In this document: positions 54,377-62,627 of the stretch, piece by piece
Position numbering within the stretch: the stretch's first letter is position 1
How the letters are laid out: every line of letters starts with the position of its first letter
NCBI GenBank assembly: GCA_900323505.1
Contig: OOIN01000005.1
Span: forward strand, 1,488,001 to 1,552,000
Origin: Ustilago trichophora
Lineage: Eukaryota; Basidiomycota; Ustilaginomycetes; Ustilaginales; Ustilaginaceae
Length of the DNA stretch: 64,000 bases
Direction: 5' to 3'
Program-made: the position numbers and the translations under genes
Notes under the pieces: generated by a model
What the model saw: the letters and a program-made list of their open reading frames with translations, nothing else
Database searches by the model: none
Told to the model about the DNA's origin: nothing

Positions 54377-55956
54377 GTTGCAAGTGAGCGAGCGCTGAGG
54401 CGATGAAACTAGGATATGGACTATATACCACTTGGGAGATGAATCGAGAGACAGGAGAGGCGTTCGGATTGTTGACAACGAGCGTGGCCTTGATGTCGAA
54501 TGATGCGACCTCGAGTGATGGATCGTTGGCTGGAAAAAAGGGAAGCGGGTGCGGTTGAAGGAACTAGCTTATACCAAAGCGCTTGTCAAGACCATTTTGG
54601 AAACTAGAAGGAGGATGCGACACCGCTTCCCTGGGTGGTGATGTAGATGGAAGAAGTCAAGAAGGAAGGATGAAACTGGACATCCCTTTTGGCAGAGACA
54701 ACCGCGATGATGAGGGACGAGCTGAAGATGATTCAGGCTCGCTTGTGATACCTGGGCGAGGCGCATGATTGTTTCGTTTCGCTCATCCCCACGCCAAGTC
54801 TGATTTTTGTTTTTCTTTTGATTTCTGACCCTTCACTGGACCCCACTTAAAGTTGGCAATTCGGCAGGATGTGCCTCGGGCCAATTCTTTTTCTTTTTGA
54901 CATGTTCGGCTTTGCATGTGCTTGCCGAAAGTGGATCTTTTGCGTCGCTCTTTCTCTCTCGCTCTCTCTCTGTCTGTCTTGGCACTTTGCCAAAAGCAGG
55001 ATTGATGTCGAGCAAGGGCGCAGTACTAAAGTTGACCGGTTGCCAGCCAGAACCTGGATCTGGGCAAATTTAGCTACAAGATATGGCTCCAAACGGTTGG
55101 TTGAACAGCGGCGAGGATTCTCACTCATCCTCTACATCTTGGCTGCTTGGCGAGATGCAGCTTGGCGAGCAGCGGAAATTCAAGATTGAGCGGAGAAAGA
55201 GAGATGGCGAATCCAATCCACTTGGAAGCGCCGAGGGAAAATTTTAAAGCTCGTTCTCATCTTCTTGCGTCATGATGGCCGGTCGTTCCATGTTCTCTAT
55301 TTCGCACATCCTCTCTGGAGCGTATGGACCAATTCCCAATTTTTTTTTCTTTCTTTCTGAAATGCCACGCGAAGGTGAGCGCCGCGTTCGCCGTCTTGCA
55401 TTGCATCCTTCCTTTCTTTAACAGACACATACCTACGTCGTACATCACTGTCATGCAAGTATGATTACTTGATGTTGAACGTGTTCAATGCGACAAATTA
55501 CAGAGTTGACCCGTCTTTGAGATGACTTTCAAGAAAGAGTAGGTGTGTCTCTGAATGGATTTTCGGCCGCGTTCATCTGTGTGAGATGATGCTTCATGTG
55601 GGGCCCGCCGAGATTTGTCCGTCGCTGTTTGTGGTGGGGTATTTTTAGAGTCGAGAACACCCTCCCTCACCTTCCAACTTTTGTACGATAAAATGTTACA
55701 TCAGTGCCTCGAACAGTCTTTGAGAAATCCAATGTTGAATTCGCACGACTCCACATTCTGGACGTGATTGCCGAGCTTCAAGCCTACTGTAGCCGCCGCA
55801 CAATCGCCGCACAATGTCACGGGTCCAGCTCGACGTTGTTGCTTTTCCATACCTTCTCACCCTCGCACAAGCACCACCACAGCGCGGTACACCAACTTGA
55901 TCTCTCGCGTTCGCATTCATACACCCCACATTGAGGGGGGGAGCATCATCACCGCT
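54377..55956. other. Divergent intergenic region, arrestin and Sgf11-like genes
   Basis: 1.6 kb between two divergent genes. No gene was recognised. It holds a CT microsatellite near 54950-54975 and several short T runs. The last 190 bases before the Sgf11-like ATG are open in frame but look like leader. Confidence 0.55.
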
Positions 55957-57402
55957 ATGGCCAACGACCCCAAAGCCCTCATAGCGGCCAAATTTCTCGA
56001 CTCGTTTCTACGCGAGATTGTCCTCGATACCGCCCTAACCACCCATACCAACATCAAACGCGCTCGATCCATCTGTCATCTCTGCGGCACTCGATGTCAA
56101 GCACACACCCCCGCTGCTGAACAATCCATTCTCTCTGCCACCCTCGATATCTCTTCAAAACCTGCTACACCAGGCTCTCGATCGGGTACACCTGCACCAG
56201 GTGGGTCAGGATCGACATCATCCAAGCCGGACTACTACTCGAACAATCCGCTCTTCGAATGTCTTGTCTGCTCGAGGCAGGTCAGCTCGAATCGATATGC
56301 TACGCATCTGGCAAAGTGCATGGGCATGGGAAGTAAAGGTGGGAGAAAGGGCGCGGCCAGAAATGCGAAAGCAACTACTGCCGGTGTGGCAAGCTTGGCA
56401 GCGCGGAGCGGGGCAGGTACACCAAGATACGGTAGTGATCTGGACGATGATAGCTTTGCAAAGCGTAAAAATGGCGTCAATGCTAAGAATGGGACAAAGA
56501 GGGCCAACAGCCCTCTCGCGGCGAGTACATTGGCCAACGCGAGAATGAACAAGAGGATCAAGACTAGCTCACCCACTCCTCCTCCCAGCGACAGTGGAGT
56601 GGGGATGAACAGGTCGTACTCGAGTCAGACTTTTGCACCGTCCGCTTTGGGCACCTCCACTGTACTCAGTGGGTCACCGCTCAACCCCAACAACAACAAC
56701 AACGCTTCTTCTTCAACCACCACAACCACCACCAAGTCCAGCTCAAAGCTCAATGGCAGCTCCAAACTCAAACACGATTCCTCCTCCTCCTCCTCCTCCA
56801 CAAAGAAACGCAAACGGTTCATAGACGACGATGAGGAAGACGACGCTGGTGGCAAAAGATCCTACGACGGCCAATCGGCGTCCGAAGCTGATTCTAACGG
56901 AGAGGAAGGCGAGATTTCTGACGATGACGATGATGATGACGTCGCCCTTGCCGCAGGTTCACGTCCACCTTCATCATCAACAAAGATCAAACTACCCATC
57001 AGGTCCACCCCAACAACATCTTGCTCCTTCTCTAAGCCGAAAACTTTCATCATCGCAGACGACTCTGACGAGGATTCGGATACGAATCTTTCTGCTCGTC
57101 GAAAGACCAACCCCGCATCTGACGATGATGACGACGAGGACGATGATGACGATGATGACGATGATGATGAACACGACGATAATGATGATGATGATGACGA
57201 AGACGATGAAGAAGATGACGACCTACAGGTTACACGAGTCACACACTCATCAAACGCCGGCGGAGCGCGAGCAAAGAAAAAGAAACCCTCCACCACACCC
57301 AGCGCTACCAACAGTGGCGGATTGCAAAGAGAAAGAGGAAGCGACGGAGAATTCATCGACGTCGAAAGCGCTTCTGAGCAAAGCGATGCTGATTCTTTCT
57401 AA
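55957..57402 (+). CDS. SGF11: Sgf11-like SAGA deubiquitinase-module subunit
   Basis: A 481-residue protein. An N-terminal helix (about residues 6-35, LIAAKFLDSFLREIVLDTAL) is followed by a CHLC...C segment and then a Sgf11/Ataxin-7-like-3 zinc finger: C102, C105, H117, C121 within FECLVCSRQVSSNRYATHLAKC. The basic stretch GGRKGAARNAK after the finger fits nucleosome contact. In yeast, Sgf11 activates Ubp8 to remove ubiquitin from histone H2B. The rest is a long tail unusual for the family: Ser/Asn-rich, with a KKRKR nuclear-signal-like stretch, and very acidic with almost pure Asp/Glu runs near residues 390-425. The ATG at 55957 is the first one that precedes the conserved helix; 63 upstream in-frame codons lack family features. 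Confidence 0.82.
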   Translation: MANDPKALIAAKFLDSFLREIVLDTALTTHTNIKRARSICHLCGTRCQAHTPAAEQSILSATLDISSKPATPGSRSGTPAPGGSGSTSSKPDYYSNNPLFECLVCSRQVSSNRYATHLAKCMGMGSKGGRKGAARNAKATTAGVASLAARSGAGTPRYGSDLDDDSFAKRKNGVNAKNGTKRANSPLAASTLANARMNKRIKTSSPTPPPSDSGVGMNRSYSSQTFAPSALGTSTVLSGSPLNPNNNNNASSSTTTTTTKSSSKLNGSSKLKHDSSSSSSSTKKRKRFIDDDEEDDAGGKRSYDGQSASEADSNGEEGEISDDDDDDDVALAAGSRPPSSSTKIKLPIRSTPTTSCSFSKPKTFIIADDSDEDSDTNLSARRKTNPASDDDDDEDDDDDDDDDDEHDDNDDDDDEDDEEDDDLQVTRVTHSSNAGGARAKKKKPSTTPSATNSGGLQRERGSDGEFIDVESASEQSDADSF

Positions 57403-57780
57403 CCTAGCGCTCACTCTTGATTCCATTCGCACTTTTTTTATCATCTGTATTTCTACCCCTGGTCATCTCATCTCGTCTCGATCAAACCTTTGAACTTGCT
57501 TCTCGGCTTTGATTCCGTCGCTGTGTCAAGGTGAATTGAAAAAATTTTATCATAGAGAAGATGAAATGGGTACGAGTACAAGGTAGAGAAACAAAGCAAG
57601 AAAAAGAAAACATAAGAGCAGGGGAAACAAAAGCAATCCGAAACGAAGCCGTTTAAAAAGAACGGACCAAAAAAAAAAAAACAAAGAAACCAAAAGAGTG
57701 TTGAAAACATGCTGCGTCGTCCCTAGCCTTTGTGGCGGTCCGACGTCAGCCTCGTTTCGTCATCGATTCCAATGGGGCTC
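57403..57780. other. Convergent 3' region with A-rich tract
   Basis: 378 bases between two convergent stop codons. A 12-base A run lies near 57669-57680; no gene was seen. Confidence 0.55.
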
Positions 57781-58392
57781 CTACACCACTACATTGGCGA
57801 GTACGGCGATAGCCACTGCCACCACCACAGCCCCCATAGCAGGCATCATGATAGCAGCTGGACTCAACATACCCAAGCTCAAAAAGATGTTGCCATACTT
57901 TCCACTACCATTGGTCGAATTCAACGGGTTGAATCCGATCATTCTCGACTTGTCTTCACTTTCCAAATCGGCACAGCTTGGAATCTCGCATTCCTGTTGC
58001 GGGGAAACATCGTCTTGGCGTCGATACCAGCATTGAGTTCCTGTAGAGAAACCACAGCAGGTGTTGATGAATCCGTTGCCCCAAGAAGCTTGCTGGTTAA
58101 CGGCGAGATGGTTGGTCATGCTACAGGTGGATTCGGTGATGGTGGCGTCTCCTCCTGCTGGTGCGGAACCTGAAGCGGTGGATTGGGCAGCTGAGGAGGA
58201 GGTAGTGGCGGTAGTGGTGGTGTTGGATGCTTGACGTGCTTCCAAAAGGGATCGCTCGGAGAGAAGTGGGTTGGAGTCGGACAAAGATCGGTCGATGAAG
58301 GGTTGCGCTACGGAATCGGCGTGCAATTGTGCACAAGACATTGAAACCAGTGCAAGCACCGCTGCGACCGTGTAGAGTGTGGCGAATTGCAT
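57781..58392 (-). CDS. Probable GPI-anchored secreted six-cysteine protein
   Basis: A 203-residue protein not recognised as a known family. It begins with a signal peptide (about residues 1-21). A Ser/Leu-rich segment follows, then a Thr/Ser-rich stretch likely to be O-glycosylated (about 55-80). A compact domain with six cysteines (pattern C, CC, C, C, C) comes next, with WGNGFINTCC and CWYRR at its core. The C-terminus is a long hydrophobic tail preceded by the small residues NSTNGSG, a plausible GPI attachment region. It is therefore likely to be a cell-wall or plasma-membrane surface protein. A role as an effector is possible but not shown. The ATG at 58392 directly starts the signal peptide. 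A perfect 16-base GTAC palindrome lies 430 bases upstream. Confidence 0.78.
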   Translation of the reverse strand: MQFATLYTVAAVLALVSMSCAQLHADSVAQPFIDRSLSDSNPLLSERSLLEARQASNTTTTATTSSSAAQSTASGSAPAGGDATITESTCSMTNHLAVNQQASWGNGFINTCCGFSTGTQCWYRRQDDVSPQQECEIPSCADLESEDKSRMIGFNPLNSTNGSGKYGNIFLSLGMLSPAAIMMPAMGAVVVAVAIAVLANVVV

Positions 58393-58440
58393 AATGTATG
58401 AAAAGATGAGATGAAGGTGAAGGTAGTGGAGGGAAAGAAA

Positions 58441-58462
58441 GAGAGAGAGAGAGAGAGAGAGA
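58441..58462. repeat. (GA)11 microsatellite
   Basis: Perfect GA repeat about 50-70 bases upstream of the secreted-protein ATG; reads as a CT block on the gene's strand. Confidence 0.9.
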
Positions 58463-58821
58463 TGAAAAGTGTGGGGTAACCTTTACTGTAGAAAGCGCTT
58501 TCGCAGATAAGATTTGTGCGTGTGAGCGTTGTTGTGGCGAGTTGGGAACCAAACAGGGGGATGGAAAGAAGAAAGAGAAAGCTGTTGTTGACGCTAAGAG
58601 AATCGAGACCGTGCGAGGGGTAAACAATGAACGTGTGGCGAAGGTTCTGGCGTAGATGAAGCGGGTTTGAGCGACGAGCGACTTTGGTTTGCAGCAATGT
58701 TTACACGAAGGCTGTATTGAGTACGAATATGAAGTATGGGTAGAGGTGGCGAGCAACAGGGGATGATGATGATGATGATGATGAGAAGAAGGATACCAAT
58801 AGCAGCGGCGGAGTATAGAAA

Positions 58822-58837
58822 CGTACAGTACTGTACG
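58822..58837. repeat. 16-base palindrome CGTACAGTACTGTACG
   Basis: A perfect inverted repeat combining GTACAGTAC and GTACTGTAC, upstream of the secreted-protein gene. It is the most symmetric copy of the recurrent motif. Confidence 0.8.
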
Positions 58838-58934
58838 CACACACGGGGTCGGAATGAATCCATCCATCACGATCCATCAAAATCAGCCTACGGGAAAGCG
58901 GGTCAAAACCCCTTGAGCTCACGCGCCGAGACAC

Positions 58935-58960
58935 AGAGAGAGAGAGAGAGAGAGAGAGAG
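58935..58960. repeat. (AG)13 microsatellite
   Basis: Perfect AG repeat in intergenic DNA. Confidence 0.9.
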
Positions 58961-59078
58961 GAACAAACGCCGCGTGCTTCTGCTTCTTGCTGCTACTGTA
59001 CTACTGCTGCTTCTGCTGCTGCTGCTGCTGTTGTTGTAACGAAATCGAAATTTGAGGGGAAATTTTCCTTATTGCACA

Positions 59079-59092
59079 GTACTGTACTGTAC
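59079..59092. repeat. Two overlapping GTACTGTAC copies
   Basis: GTACTGTACTGTAC, with the same motif in two overlapping copies; about 255 bases from the 16-base palindrome at 58822. Confidence 0.7.
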
Positions 59093-59365
59093 ATTCCTCC
59101 GATCCACAGTGCAGTTGTGCAGTTTGAATTGTTTGTCCAAGTCCAAAGATGGGAACCGCCTCGCTTGGACGACCCGTCAACCATCCACCCTTTTTCCGAG
59201 ATGACCGCCTTTGACCCTCTTTCTTGACCCTCTTTGACTCTTTCTCTATCTCTGCTTCAATGTCTTCCTGAGCATCTTTCAATCTGAGCAGCTGTATCGA
59301 GTGAGCCATACTTTATATATCATCCTCGAGGCCAATATGCGGAGTCGGAACTCGAATTACTGTAT

Positions 59366-59368
<3 letters not shown>

Positions 59369-59402
<34 letters not shown>
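59369..59402. repeat. Poly(T) tract, 34 bases
   Basis: Uninterrupted T run in intergenic DNA between the secreted-protein gene and the tRNA. Confidence 0.9.
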
Positions 59403-59896
59403 CCTTCTTGCTTTTCCTTTTTAGCCGATTTCAGCAAGGAGAAATTCCTCCTGCGAGACGAGTGTCAAAAATGTCAAATCTGGGCCCCTCACTCCATGCA
59501 GCCGATGATTTATTAGGTCAAAAACTTTGGCGAAAAAAATAAAAAATAAAAAAAATAGAAAAGAAAAAAAACACATCACCCCGCATGAGCTTTCACACCA
59601 AAAGAAAGAGATTTCGCGCTAAAACAGCAGGAGCAGCGTGTTAGGCTGTGTTCCTGGTTCGAAGCCCCACAATGCAAACACTTGTTAGTCCTTTTTGCCT
59701 TTTGTGTTCGGTCAGTTGGGCATGGCTTGCTCTTGTCTTTGTCTCTGCTTCCTTTGGTGGTGGTATGCAGTGGGAAAAAAACCTCCCTGATTGTGTTTGA
59801 CGTTCGGATTGTGGTGCAAAACGATAGTAGATGTAGACCAACCACATGAGTACAACGGGAATGAAACGGGAAGGAAGACAAGAAAAAAAGCAAAAG

Positions 59897-60003
59897 AGTG
59901 GAAGGTGGGAATCGAGCCCACGACCTCAAGATGTTTCAAAGGGCGCCGCTCTTTATTCCAAGATACGTTGCAATCTCACGCCAAACCACTAAGCCTCTCC
60001 CAC
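59897..60003 (-). tRNA. tRNA-Cys (GCA) with a 35-base intron
   Basis: The 107-base minus-strand segment folds as a tRNA. The acceptor halves GTGGGAG and CTTCCAC pair over seven positions with one G-U. The D-arm (GCTT...TGGC) has the AGTGGTT loop. The anticodon stem is TGAGA/TCTTG, with loop TT-GCA-A-A. The T-arm is GTGGG-CTCGATT-CCCAC. The intron lies at the canonical place, one base 3' of the anticodon, from 59967 down to 59933. The mature length is 72 bases. The discriminator base is U, the hallmark of tRNA-Cys, in agreement with the GCA anticodon. T-rich sequence just downstream (59881-59896 on the plus strand as A runs) fits a Pol III terminator. Confidence 0.88.
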
Positions 60004-60372
60004 GTCCATGTTGCACTCAGTCGTTGCTAGCATATATATAGTGTATTGCTCACAAGGCTGTGTGGTGGTCACGCTTAAACCCCGCATCTCGAAACTGTGT
60101 GTCACCGGCGGGATTTGGCCGCTATTACGCCCGTCGAACCTCCACACTTTCCTATCCTTGCTGTTCTGTTTGCGTTCCTCTCGTTTGGAAGCGGGGGTGT
60201 CACAAGGTGTCTGTCTGTTTATGGATCAGCGAGTTGCCCCGTGCTTCTTTTTGGAATCAAGGGTCAAGATATAAAGCCTCGTAAGGCCCAGAAGGAATGT
60301 CGCACGACATCCTGACCATATCTACAAACAACCACCGTCCCACTCTCCCTTTACGAAACAACAACAGCAAAC
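60004..60372. other. Intergenic region, GFA-family gene promoter
   Basis: 369 bases with TATATATA at 60033-60040 and TATAAA at 60270-60275; the latter, about 100 bases before the ATG, is the likelier core promoter of the downstream gene. Confidence 0.5.
60270..60275 (+). promoter_or_regulatory. TATA box of the GFA-family gene
   Basis: TATAAA about 100 bases before the ATG at 60373. Confidence 0.4.
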
Positions 60373-61097
60373 ATGCCTCTCAACGGATCTTGTCTCTGCG
60401 GAAATGTCAAGATCACCGTCAAAGATGGTGGATTGCCGTTGAAGCCTATTGTTTGTCGATGCACGTGAGTTTGCGACCTCGCTTTCCTTCTACAAGAGAT
60501 GGCGTTGACAAGGCAAGTGATGTGCTCACACGATTATTGTTCAATCTTGATGCTGATGTGGATGGGAAACAGTAATTGTCAGCAGACTGCTGGAGCTCGT
60601 AAGTATCACTCTTTGTCGCCACTAGTAGGAAAGTTGAGCGACGATCGCTGACCGGGTCATATTATTCCATAACTGTATGACAGCCTTCTCTCTCGTCGCC
60701 ATCCTCCCCGAGGACCAGATCGAGATTCACGGCGAGACAAAGGCCTGTAAGCATGACATTCCCGCTTTCAACTCCCTCCTATCTTTGCTTCCTCTTCTTA
60801 ATACATCACTAACTCTCGCATCCGCTTTGACATTGTCAACTCGCAGTCAAGGACAACACCACCGATAGCGGCAACGCCTCCTACCGACGATTCTGCGGCG
60901 AGTGCGGTGCGCCCGTCCAAACCGTCGCTCCTGCACGTGCCGGCAGTGCCATTATCAAGATGGGCCTTTTCGCCAAGTCCGACGCCTGGGGTAAAGATAT
61001 CGATACTCCCGTCGCTCAGATCTACACTCGAAACAAGAAACAGTGGGAACCTCTGATCGAAGGTGTTGCTGCTGCTGAGGGTATGCCTCCTATGTAA
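60373..61097 (+). CDS. GFA/CENP-V-family zinc protein, four exons
   Basis: Four exons give a 143-residue protein: 60373-60464, 60573-60598, 60684-60746 and 60847-61097. The introns are 108, 85 and 100 bases, with donors GTGAGT, GTAAGT and GTAAGC and acceptors ending CAG. The reading frame stays intact across all junctions, including a 26-base micro-exon. The zinc ligands of the Mss4-like fold are all present: GSCLCG at the start, CRCTNC across the first junction, and CGECGAP in exon 4. The family includes glutathione-dependent formaldehyde-activating enzyme and centromere protein V; fungal members are often annotated as DUF636 proteins. A role in thiol or formaldehyde adduct chemistry is possible, but the substrate is unknown. 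It lies 718 bases before cyanase on the same strand. Confidence 0.88.
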
Positions 61098-61815
61098 ACA
61101 GAGATCGATGTAGAAGTTTCTGTAGAGCAGTAGAAAACATTGTTACGTTGCATTGAAAGAATGCTCGTTTGTTGCTGATGACCGAAAGAGAGAATCGTTT
61201 GCGAAACGTGCTTTGTGTGATGGTAGTTTGTCATCTGGGTCAGACCGTAAGTCGGTGGTGGAGAACAAGATACAGCGACAACCAGCTTTCAAAGCAATTT
61301 CTTTGCGAAAGCAATCTCGCAGCTCTTGTTCGCCTTCATGACACCACTTGAAAGCCTCTCAACCACCTGACTCAGACAATAAAGTTGCTGAATCGCACCG
61401 AAAGCCGCGACACAGGGCAAAGCTGAATGAGACACGGAATGCTCCCTTATCTTTGGCCAAGCAAAGTTGAGATCCGCGGTGTGCCGTGTTGTGTGTGTGG
61501 CGGCGCCCACATTCTCTTTCTCTCCACAGAAAGCAAAGCCGGAAATCGCGCGCGTTTTCGATAAGAAGGCTGTTGTTCATTCTAAACCCTGCATAACGCC
61601 GTCTTGCGCTTGGACCACGCTTGCTGACCTTGCTATATAACCCTTAGTCTCACCTTCTCCTTGCGCATCTTCTTTGCCATCACCCACAACCAGATCTTCA
61701 GCTTCCACTATCATCGCCTTGTCGCCATCTACCACTTCCAACTCTCAAGCCACACTTTCTCCTTTCTGAACCATTACCGCATCAAAAGAGGAGAATATAA
61801 AATATATTCGCCATA
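61098..61815. other. Intergenic region, cyanase promoter
   Basis: 718 bases. TATATAA at 61634-61640 followed by pyrimidine-rich sequence makes a plausible promoter for the cyanase gene. No other gene was seen. Confidence 0.55.
61634..61640 (+). promoter_or_regulatory. TATA box of the cyanase gene
   Basis: TATATAA about 180 bases before the cyanase ATG, followed by CT-rich leader. Confidence 0.5.
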
Positions 61816-62446
61816 ATGTCTACCTCCTCCTCCTCCTCCTCCTCCTCCTCCTCCTCTGGTACCATCACCAGCAAACCCAAAATCCTCTCCACCCTCCCAC
61901 CCATCTTTTCCACTCTTCACGATGCCAAGTCCAAATCCAAGCTAACTTTTGCCGACATTGCCTCTGCTATTGGAAGAGACGAGTGGTACGTTGCCGCTAT
62001 TTTTTACGGTCAAGCCAAACCCTCCCCTTCCGACGTTGCCAAACTCAGCTCGACGCTAAACGTCCAGCAGCGCTACTTGGAGGAAGCTTTCGGACAAGAC
62101 TTTTTCCCTCATAGAGGACTAGGTGACTTTCCACCCCAGGATCCTGTTCTGTATAGGCTCTACGAGGTGTTGCTGGTCTATGGATACCCTTTGAAACATA
62201 TGATTCATGAAAAGGTACGTAAATTTAGCCTCTCCCTCCACTGCCCCCCCACCTTCCCAGCAACAAACACATGACTGATAAGGCTGACATCAATCCATCC
62301 TACCATGTTGCGAATCGCAGTTCGGTGACGGCATCATGTCAGCAATCGACTTTGAAGGTCACGTTGAAAAGGTTAAAGGTAATCAGGGGGAGGATAGGGT
62401 CAAGATTACGCTTGATGGCAAATTCTTACCCTATCGCCGATGGTGA
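61816..62446 (+). CDS. CYN1: Cyanase (cyanate hydratase), two exons
   Basis: Two exons (61816-62214 and 62321-62446) encode 174 residues. The 106-base intron has donor GTACGT and acceptor CGCAG, and splicing keeps phase 0. The enzyme converts cyanate and bicarbonate to carbamate (then ammonia) and carbon dioxide. The catalytic residues are placed as in bacterial cyanase: R114 and E117 in YRLYE, and S140 in [11 protein letters not shown], at the same spacing as R96, E99 and S122 of the Escherichia coli enzyme. The C-terminus FLPYRRW is also typical. An unusual N-terminal run of 12 serines (a TCC microsatellite) precedes the helical N-domain. The unspliced frame ends early and lacks the catalytic serine. 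It lies 181 bases from the convergent Tudor-SN stop. The symbol is by family analogy. Confidence 0.93.
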
Positions 62447-62627
62447 TCTCTCCCCCATCTTCAGCATCGCCTTTCATCAAGCGAATTTCGTATCTCATCT
62501 CGCACTCGCAATCATATTCTCAGCCCAAATCCGGTTTGGTTCACTATTATTATGTTTGCATGGCGTCTTAAAGATGCTGTGTGTATGGAGAATCAGCGCA
62601 ATCTGCCAACCCGCGGTGGTGGTTGAG

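Larger units (their letters stand above)
58393..59896. other. Intergenic region rich in microsatellites
   Basis: 1.5 kb with no supportable gene. It contains two GA repeats, a GAT repeat (about 58764-58782), a CTG repeat (about 59013-59030), a T34 tract and two GTAC-type palindromes. The CT-rich part near 58393-58700 on the minus strand is likely leader of the secreted-protein gene. Confidence 0.6.

Noticed and set aside
59791..60030. Plus-strand frame containing GIEPTTSRC
   Set aside because: It is the antisense translation of the tRNA-Cys gene, a well-known false protein call.
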